NCBI RefSeq assembly: GCF_001613145.1
Contig: NZ_BDBU01000018.1
Span: 186,001-250,000, forward strand
DNA length: 64,000 bases
Reading direction: 5' to 3'
Source of the DNA: Nocardia jejuensis NBRC 103114
Lineage (GTDB): Bacteria; Actinomycetota; Actinomycetes; Mycobacteriales; Mycobacteriaceae
Part shown: in pieces, positions 59,122 to 64,000 of the stretch
Layout: each line of letters opens with the position of its first letter
Numbering within the stretch: position 1 is the stretch's first letter
Position numbers and translations under genes: made by a program
Notes under the pieces: model-generated
What the model saw: only the letters and a program-made list of their open reading frames with translations
Told to the model about the DNA's origin: nothing
The model's database searches: none

Positions 59122-60906
59122 TCACGCCCGTACCGGGCGCGGTGCGCTCAATTCCCGCAACGCGGACAAGAACAGCTCGTCCATCCTCGGGCTCAGCTCG
59201 CCCAGCGTCGCGGCCCCGGCGTGGGACGCCGATCCGAAGACGCGCTCGAGCTCCTCGGTGCCGGTGGTGGCGCCGATCGAGAGGCACAGGCACGCCACCC
59301 CGTCGGCGCGCAGTTCCTCGAGTGCCTTGTACGCGTCGGCTTCGGCGTAGCGCCCCTCGTACCCGTCGTCGTACGGGACCCCGTCCGAGAGCACCAGCAG
59401 CAGCCGGTTCTGGGTCCCGGCCTCGTTCGCGAGAATCGCTCCCGCGCCGCGGATCCCGGCTCCCAGACGGGTGTAGTTCGCCGGCTCGAGCTGATTGAGC
59501 CGGGCTCGCCCGAGCGCGCCGAACCGCTGATCGAAGGTCTTGATCGCCGGCAGATGCACCGCGTGCCGCCCCTGGGAGCGGAACGCGTAGACCGCGACGC
59601 GATCCCCGAGTTCCTCGAGCGTCAACGCCAGCGTGGCCGCGGCGCGCCGCTGATGATCGTGCACCGCCAAGCCTTCCGGATCGGTGTCGGTGGCCGAACC
59701 CGAGGCATCGAGCAGGATGAGCACGCCGAGATTGCGTGCGAGTTTGCGGTGCTCGAGGTAGACGTTCTCCGCGCGCGAATGGCCCGAGCGCAGATCGACG
59801 AACAGATCGATCAGCGCCTCGATGTCGAGATCGTCGCCATCGGGTCGCGCGCGTAAGACCTTCGGGCCCAGCCCGACCCGGGCCAGCCGCCGCCGCAGCA
59901 CGTCATCGGCCGAGATTCCGGCCGCGGAGATGTCCGCGGCGACCGTGAGCGGAAAGTCCAGGACCCGGCACCATTCGGGCCGATACCGCTGCTTGTGCAC
60001 ATCCCATTCCGGATGCAGCGCCCCGCCCACTCCCACCGCGGCGCCCGGCTTGTCCGCATCGGTGAAGCGGATTTGCGTGGGCAGCGGCCGGGCCTCGGGC
60101 CCGACCACGCGCGCTCGCCGCACGGCGCGCACTTTCGCCTCGGCTCCGGCGGCACCGTCGGAGGACGACCGCGAACTGCCCAGCCGCTTGCGGATCTGAT
60201 CCATCAGCGATTGCGAACTGAAGAGCGGGTTCTCGAACAATGTGAGAATTTTGCTCCCGCCGGACTGTTCCTCGTCACCGTCGTCCTCGGTCTCGGGGAC
60301 ATCGAGCGGATCGAATTGCAGGTGCAACTCCTGCGTGCCGGCCCGCGCGCCCGGACCGGCGACCGGTTCGAGCAGCCGGGAGGGCTTCAGGACCCCGAAC
60401 CACTCCGGAGGATCGGGGAGTTTCGCTCGGCCCCGTGCGGTGTCGAGCGAGTCGCCCGTGCTCGCGGTGAACGCCGGGCCCTCGGGTGCCAGCGCCGCGG
60501 CGAGGGGGAGTCGGTGCCCGAGCTCGGCGAGCACCCGGCGACCCTCCACCGCCAGATAGCGGCGAGCGATCACCGGGCGGCCACGCAGGGCCTTGACCCA
60601 CCGCGGGTCCAGACTCCCCGCACCCAGCAGAGCGCTCTGCAGCAGCACCTCGCGCCGCTGCTGTTCGAGCGCCCGCCCCGCCGAGACGAACACGACCCGG
60701 CCGTTGGTGTGTGCCCGCTCGCCCGGTCCGGCCTCCGCGACCGTCACGGCCCGGCCGGCCACGAACGTGGCCAGCAGGCGAAACCGCTCGGACGGACTCG
60801 GATCCGAGCGACCGCGCACCGTTCCGTTCGTATCCGTTCCGTTCGTATCCGCGTCGTCGATATCCGTGCCGTAGGTATCGACGTCGTAGGTATCCACGTC
60901 GTTCAC
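59122..60906 (-). CDS. VWA-domain protein (CbbO/NorD type)
   Basis: 594 residues. The C-terminal VWA domain has MIDAS DASGS at residues 400-404 (LILLDASGSATDTD), a later Thr in NYTRLGAGIRGAG and the Asp in LLLVLSDGVPYDDGYEG. The N-terminal 380 residues are of the CbbO/NorD adaptor kind. The first 30 residues are a low-complexity Asp/Thr/Gly/Asn stretch encoded by five 15-bp tandem units. It pairs with the adjacent MoxR-type AAA ATPase to remodel or activate a client enzyme, the AveC-like protein being the obvious candidate. The start overlaps the ATPase stop (GTGA). Confidence 0.88.
   Translation of the reverse strand: MNDVDTYDVDTYGTDIDDADTNGTDTNGTVRGRSDPSPSERFRLLATFVAGRAVTVAEAGPGERAHTNGRVVFVSAGRALEQQRREVLLQSALLGAGSLDPRWVKALRGRPVIARRYLAVEGRRVLAELGHRLPLAAALAPEGPAFTASTGDSLDTARGRAKLPDPPEWFGVLKPSRLLEPVAGPGARAGTQELHLQFDPLDVPETEDDGDEEQSGGSKILTLFENPLFSSQSLMDQIRKRLGSSRSSSDGAAGAEAKVRAVRRARVVGPEARPLPTQIRFTDADKPGAAVGVGGALHPEWDVHKQRYRPEWCRVLDFPLTVAADISAAGISADDVLRRRLARVGLGPKVLRARPDGDDLDIEALIDLFVDLRSGHSRAENVYLEHRKLARNLGVLILLDASGSATDTDPEGLAVHDHQRRAAATLALTLEELGDRVAVYAFRSQGRHAVHLPAIKTFDQRFGALGRARLNQLEPANYTRLGAGIRGAGAILANEAGTQNRLLLVLSDGVPYDDGYEGRYAEADAYKALEELRADGVACLCLSIGATTGTEELERVFGSASHAGAATLGELSPRMDELFLSALRELSAPRPVRA
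60821..60906 (-). repeat. 15-bp tandem repeats inside VWA gene start
   Basis: Five consecutive 15-base units: two identical GTTCCGTTCGTATCC (60821-60835 and 60836-60850), then three diverged units to 60895 and a partial one. In frame they encode an acidic GTDTN-like pentapeptide repeat. Confidence 0.8.
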
Positions 60907-61763
60907 GACCGTGGCAGTACGGCATCGACCAGTTCGCCGAGCGCGCGCACCACATCGCGGTCGTCCGAGAGCGTCTGCACCACCGCGGACTGGACCGCAG
61001 CGCGCAGATCCAGCCCACCGGCCACCAGACTTCCCGCGAGAATCAGCATGCGGGTGGAGGACACCTCGCGCAGTGGTGAGCCGTCCAGGTTCCGAATGGC
61101 GTTGCCGAGCGAGACCAGCGCGCGGGCGGTCTCCGCATCGACCCCGGCCTCGTGCGCCACCACCTCGATTTCGGTTGCGGCAGAAGGATAATCGAGGTCG
61201 ATGGCGATGAAGCGCTGGCGCGTGGATTCCTTGAGGTTCTTGAGCACGCTCTGATAGCCGGGGTTGTAGGAGATCACCAGCTGGAACCCCGGCGCCGCCC
61301 GCAACGTGGTGCCGAGCCGATCCACGGGAAGCTCACGCCGATGATCGGCGAGCGGATGAATGACCACCGTGGTGTCCTGCCGCGCCTCCACCACCTCGTC
61401 GAGGTAGAAGAGCGCGCCCTCGCGCACGGCCCGGGTCAACGGGCCGTCCACCCAGACGGTCTCTCCGCCCTTGAGCAGGAAACGCCCGACCAGGTCCGCG
61501 GAGGTCATATCCTCATGGCCCGCCACGGTGATCAGCTCCCGGCCGAGCTCGTTCGCCATCGCCTCCACGAAACGCGTCTTGCCACATCCGGTGGGGCCCT
61601 TGAGAAGAACCGGCAGGCCGCCGCGCGCCGCCGCGCGGAAAACCTCCGCCTCGTTGCCGACCGCCCGGTAGAACGGTGCGGTCTCCCACCCGGGGGGAAT
61701 CGTGGACTCGGCATCGGCCGGGCCGGAATCGGTTGCGACAGTGCTCGATCGGCTGCTCGACAT
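60903..61763 (-). CDS. MoxR-family AAA+ ATPase (CbbQ/NirQ/NorQ/GpvN type)
   Basis: 286 residues. Walker A GPTGCGKT at 56-63, Walker B LFYLDEV at 118-124 with Asp122-Glu123, sensor 1 VISYNPGYQ, and the family segment GHEDMTSADLVGRF. Arg finger candidate in STRQRFIAID. CbbQ/NorQ proteins form hexamers that, with a VWA partner, activate Rubisco or insert metal into NO reductase. Here the clients are unlikely to be either; the gene starts one base after the AveC-like stop (TGA-G-ATG) and overlaps the VWA gene. Confidence 0.93.
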   Translation of the reverse strand: MSSSRSSTVATDSGPADAESTIPPGWETAPFYRAVGNEAEVFRAAARGGLPVLLKGPTGCGKTRFVEAMANELGRELITVAGHEDMTSADLVGRFLLKGGETVWVDGPLTRAVREGALFYLDEVVEARQDTTVVIHPLADHRRELPVDRLGTTLRAAPGFQLVISYNPGYQSVLKNLKESTRQRFIAIDLDYPSAATEIEVVAHEAGVDAETARALVSLGNAIRNLDGSPLREVSSTRMLILAGSLVAGGLDLRAAVQSAVVQTLSDDRDVVRALGELVDAVLPRS

Positions 61764-61764
61764 C

Positions 61765-62937
61765 TCAATTTCCTCGATCGTAGGGAACGACTTTCGGGAG
61801 CTCTTTGCCCTCGGGCAGCACGAGCTTTCCGTCCGGATCGATATAGCCGGTGTCCTTGCCGGGGATCGGCAGCACCGGATCGGGGCACAGGCGCCCGGTG
61901 CCCTCGCCGCAGATGCCCATATCGAAATACGAGCGCTTCTGGATATCGGCCGGCCACGGGTCGGTGTGCATCGCGAACCATTGCGCGGGAATGTTGTAGC
62001 AGACGAAGAAGAAGATGCTGCACGCGGCGAAGATCGCCAGGAAGCGGGTGCCCTGCTGGCGCACGAAACCGCCCTGGACGCGGTCCAGTCCGCGTTCGAC
62101 GAAGGTGCGGCCGCGATCATCGGTGAAGTAGCGCAGCGAGCACAGCCCCGCCTGCACACCGCCCCACATCAGCCCCTCGTACAACGGCCACTGATAGTAG
62201 GTGCCGGCATTGATCGACAGCGATTGGATCGCACCCGGATAGGTGAAAAGGCCCATCGGCATCAGGAACAAACCCTCGATGACGAAATCGAAGAAGAACG
62301 TCCAGACCAGCAGCACGCCGATCAATCCCGTATTGCTGATGTTCGGCCATTTCGCTTTGGCCCTGCGCATGATCCAGCAGCCGAGAATGGTGCACATCAG
62401 AATGCCGTACGAATATCCCGGCGCGTTCATGAGAATCGGCTCGGCCATCATGTGGCCCGGTTCGCCGAACGAGCGCCACCCCGGAACATCCAGCACCCAG
62501 GATCCGCGATTGAACATCCACGTGTTGTAGGTGCTCCACGTATTGAAGTAATTGAGCAGTGGATCCTGGAAGAACAGCAGGCCGCACGCCACCAGCAGCA
62601 TGCCGTCGGTGGTGATCCGGCGTTCGCGCCGCCAGGGGCGGACGATGAAGAAATAGATGCCGACCGGCAGGCCGATCAGGATCACGGTCGTCCAGACGAT
62701 GAGGATCGTCTTCATCAATGTCGGTGGATCGCTGGGGCCGGTGGGCACCCGCTCGAAATTGGGTCCGGTGATCCACCGAATCCAGACATACAACTGGAAG
62801 GCGAGAATCACGCCGCCGATAACGGCCCAGATCCGGACCGGTTTGCTTTTCGCTTGTACCTGGGAACCGAGCGAGGCGGTGTCGCCGAGCGGCTCGCTGA
62901 CATGGGGAGCAGATTTCTTGCTCGACAGTTCCGTCAT
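61765..62937 (-). CDS. AveC-family membrane protein (spirocyclase-like)
   Basis: 390 residues, about seven membrane helices (first at residues 36-54). It matches the AveC family, whose founder catalyses spiroketal formation and dehydration in avermectin synthesis. Polar residues inside helices that look conserved include FFQDPLLNYFNTWSTYNTWM, SFGEPGHMMAEPILMNAPGY and FDFVIEGLFLMPMGLFTYPG (many Glu, His, Asn). Residues 330-390 form an extracytoplasmic tail with two Cys. GGAGG lies before the ATG at 62937; the first ATG in the frame (62970) has none. In mycolic-acid bacteria these genes occur in sterol/lipid settings. Lead gene of the AveC-MoxR-VWA operon. Confidence 0.82.
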   Translation of the reverse strand: MTELSSKKSAPHVSEPLGDTASLGSQVQAKSKPVRIWAVIGGVILAFQLYVWIRWITGPNFERVPTGPSDPPTLMKTILIVWTTVILIGLPVGIYFFIVRPWRRERRITTDGMLLVACGLLFFQDPLLNYFNTWSTYNTWMFNRGSWVLDVPGWRSFGEPGHMMAEPILMNAPGYSYGILMCTILGCWIMRRAKAKWPNISNTGLIGVLLVWTFFFDFVIEGLFLMPMGLFTYPGAIQSLSINAGTYYQWPLYEGLMWGGVQAGLCSLRYFTDDRGRTFVERGLDRVQGGFVRQQGTRFLAIFAACSIFFFVCYNIPAQWFAMHTDPWPADIQKRSYFDMGICGEGTGRLCPDPVLPIPGKDTGYIDPDGKLVLPEGKELPKVVPYDRGN

Positions 62938-63026
62938 GAAACTGCCTCCTTCTGGATCGATGCACCACATCGCTCGCTCGACCGCTCGGACACGGGAGGC
63001 GGATCTGCGATGAGTACGCCGCCAAT

Positions 63027-63040
63027 ATACCAGTGGGTAT
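63027..63040. promoter_or_regulatory. Operator-like palindrome between AveC operon and TetR
   Basis: ATACC-AGTG-GGTAT, perfect 5-4-5 palindrome, 47 bases before the TetR ATG and 90 from the AveC-like ATG. TTAGACT (63073-63079) fits a -10 whose start site would be at the TetR ATG, so that transcript is probably leaderless. Confidence 0.55.
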
Positions 63041-63086
63041 CTGAGAATCCAATGGGGTTCCTAGATCCTCTGTTAGACTCGCCGAC

Positions 63087-63716
63087 ATGGTTGAGCGGTG
63101 GACTACCGAGCGGCGGCTGGCGCACACCCGATCGCTCCTACTCGATGCCGCGGAGGCGGTGTTCGCCGAAAAAGGCTTCACCGCAGCCACTCTCGATGAC
63201 ATCGCGCATACCGCGGGATACACCAAGGGCGCCATCTACAAGCACTTCAGCACGAAGGAAGATCTCTTCCTGGCGGTGAGCGACCGGTACTGGCGCGGCT
63301 ATTTCGACACCTTCGCCGAGCTGCTGTCCGCGGTGAGCGAGGTCGGAGCGCGCGAACTGGACGACATCGCCCAGCGGTGGCGTCAACTCGGCACCGACCG
63401 GGGTGCGGAACAGGCCGCGCTGGGCCACGAGTTCACGCTGTACCTGCTGCGCAATCCCGAAGTGCGCGAACGGGTCGCGGCCAAGCGGCTCGAGGTGGTG
63501 CAGGCGCTGGGGGAGTTCATCGTCGAGGGTCTGCACCGCATCGGCGGCACCCTGCTGATCCCGCCGTTGACCTTCGCGCACGTGCTGATCGCCACCTGCG
63601 ATTCGGTGGTGCTGGGCAGTCAGCTCAACGACATCGACCTGTACCGGCCCACACTCGAGATGTACCTGTCGGTCATCAAACTGCCCGAGGCGCATCCCGT
63701 CCCCGGCGTGAGCTGA
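63087..63716 (+). CDS. TetR family regulator of AveC operon
   Basis: 209 residues. HTH near residues 30-55 (FTAATLDDIAHTAGYTKGAIYKHFSTKEDLFLAV), classical AcrR-like. The C-terminal domain has LLIPPLTFAHVLIATCDSVVLGSQL. No Shine-Dalgarno; the -10-like TAGACT ends 7 bases before the ATG. It is divergent from the AveC-MoxR-VWA operon with a palindrome between, and is probably its repressor. Confidence 0.9.
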   Translation: MVERWTTERRLAHTRSLLLDAAEAVFAEKGFTAATLDDIAHTAGYTKGAIYKHFSTKEDLFLAVSDRYWRGYFDTFAELLSAVSEVGARELDDIAQRWRQLGTDRGAEQAALGHEFTLYLLRNPEVRERVAAKRLEVVQALGEFIVEGLHRIGGTLLIPPLTFAHVLIATCDSVVLGSQLNDIDLYRPTLEMYLSVIKLPEAHPVPGVS

Positions 63717-63737
63717 TCCGCCGCACGCCGGGACCGG

Positions 63738-64000
63738 CTACACCGGGTCGAAGGCCGAGATCAGCCAGGACGCATGCACTTTGGTGAGCGAGACCCGCAC
63801 GCTGCTGGCCGTCATGGCCGGATCGGGCTTCTCGGAACTGGTCGTGGTCTGGTTGATGAACACCAGCACCGTCGCGGAGTCCGCACGCAGATCGGCCACC
63901 GCCGCACGCACCACCACCGCACTGGTCTTGACCGATTTCGCCTTGGCCGCCGGGGTGACGATCTGATCGGTGAACTGGTTGTAGTAGGTCAGGAAGTCGC
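63738..64000 (-). CDS. Mce-associated membrane protein, C-terminal part
   Basis: The last 86 residues of a protein continuing past the right edge. DFLTYYNQFTDQIVTPAAKA, then VRAAVADLRADSATVLVFINQTTTS and VRVSLTKVHASWLISAFDPV, are the conserved C-terminal segments of Mce-associated (Mas/OmamA-like) proteins, which stabilise Mce lipid importers. It has a NTF2-like fold outside the membrane with an N-terminal TM, here off-window. An mce operon may lie to the right. Convergent with the TetR gene, 21 bases apart. Confidence 0.88.
   Translation of the reverse strand, partial: DFLTYYNQFTDQIVTPAAKAKSVKTSAVVVRAAVADLRADSATVLVFINQTTTSSEKPDPAMTASSVRVSLTKVHASWLISAFDPV

Noticed and set aside
62117..63235. 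Long minus-strand ORF across the AveC-like start and TetR
   Set aside because: Frame shadow; the AveC frame has membrane helices and a proper ribosome binding site.

Overview
The window reads as high-GC mycolic-acid actinobacterial chromosome, most likely Nocardia or a close relative. Indicators are a partial Mce-associated protein at the right edge, a WS/DGAT acyltransferase, two LIP-type secretory lipases, a LigC/Prim-PolC repair pair, an AveC-type membrane protein, roadblock-domain regulators and eight TetR-family regulators. I see no rRNA, tRNA, CRISPR array or intact insertion sequence.

Layout. 0-4 kb: a small membrane protein, an alpha/beta hydrolase, then a four-gene regulatory operon with three roadblock-like proteins and one winged-helix-like protein but no GTPase. 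4-9.6 kb: a tightly overlapped minus-strand operon (FAD monooxygenase, nucleoside hydrolase, amidohydrolase) facing its TetR regulator across two operator-like repeats, then a DHA2 exporter. 9.7-12 kb: a class III CoA-transferase divergent from a type II thioesterase. 12-14.9 kb: a decayed island with a possible VirB2/TrbC-like protein, a secreted peptide, a DUF2784 fragment, a frameshifted acyltransferase and a broken tyrosine recombinase. 14.9-21.1 kb: two sensor kinase/regulator pairs around an apolipoprotein N-acyltransferase-like protein. 21.3-25.1 kb: tautomerase, WS/DGAT and enoyl-CoA hydratase, divergent from a TetR.

25.5-31.2 kb: DUF2784 protein with a duplicated 33-bp upstream element, an unusual zinc-knuckle SDR, a membrane protein, coupled msrB-msrA and a GAP-family membrane protein. 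31.4-33.3 kb: an acyl-CoA thioesterase with a KstR-like box, and a hydrolase behind 22-bp-spaced direct repeats. 33.3-39.4 kb: unknown proteins, including a solenoid with an exact 43-residue tryptophan period, a TetR with three shared operators, and an acyl-CoA dehydrogenase/TetR pair. 39.8-45 kb: VOC protein, F420-type oxidoreductase, TetR, secretory lipase and a DapB-like dehydrogenase.

45-50.7 kb: a minus-strand operon coding for an MpaB-type oxygenase, a small membrane protein and a linalool dehydratase/isomerase-like membrane protein, with a TetR gene behind it and paired boxes over its start; then a DHA2 exporter with its own TetR. 51.6-54.3 kb: Prim-PolC, LigC and a cold-shock protein. 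54.3-57.5 kb: an NfeD/flotillin pair divergent from a DHA2 exporter preceded by a 23-residue leader ORF. 57.5-64 kb: a second secretory lipase, an operon pairing an AveC-like protein with a CbbQ/NorQ-type AAA ATPase and a VWA protein, its divergent TetR, and the Mce-associated fragment.

The common theme is TetR-controlled lipid, terpenoid or sterol metabolism and export. The two best candidates for little-described systems are the MpaB/linalool-dehydratase-like operon (45.8-49.0 kb) and the AveC/AAA+/VWA operon (59.1-62.9 kb). The 43-residue-repeat solenoid operon (34.8-36.5 kb) is a third.
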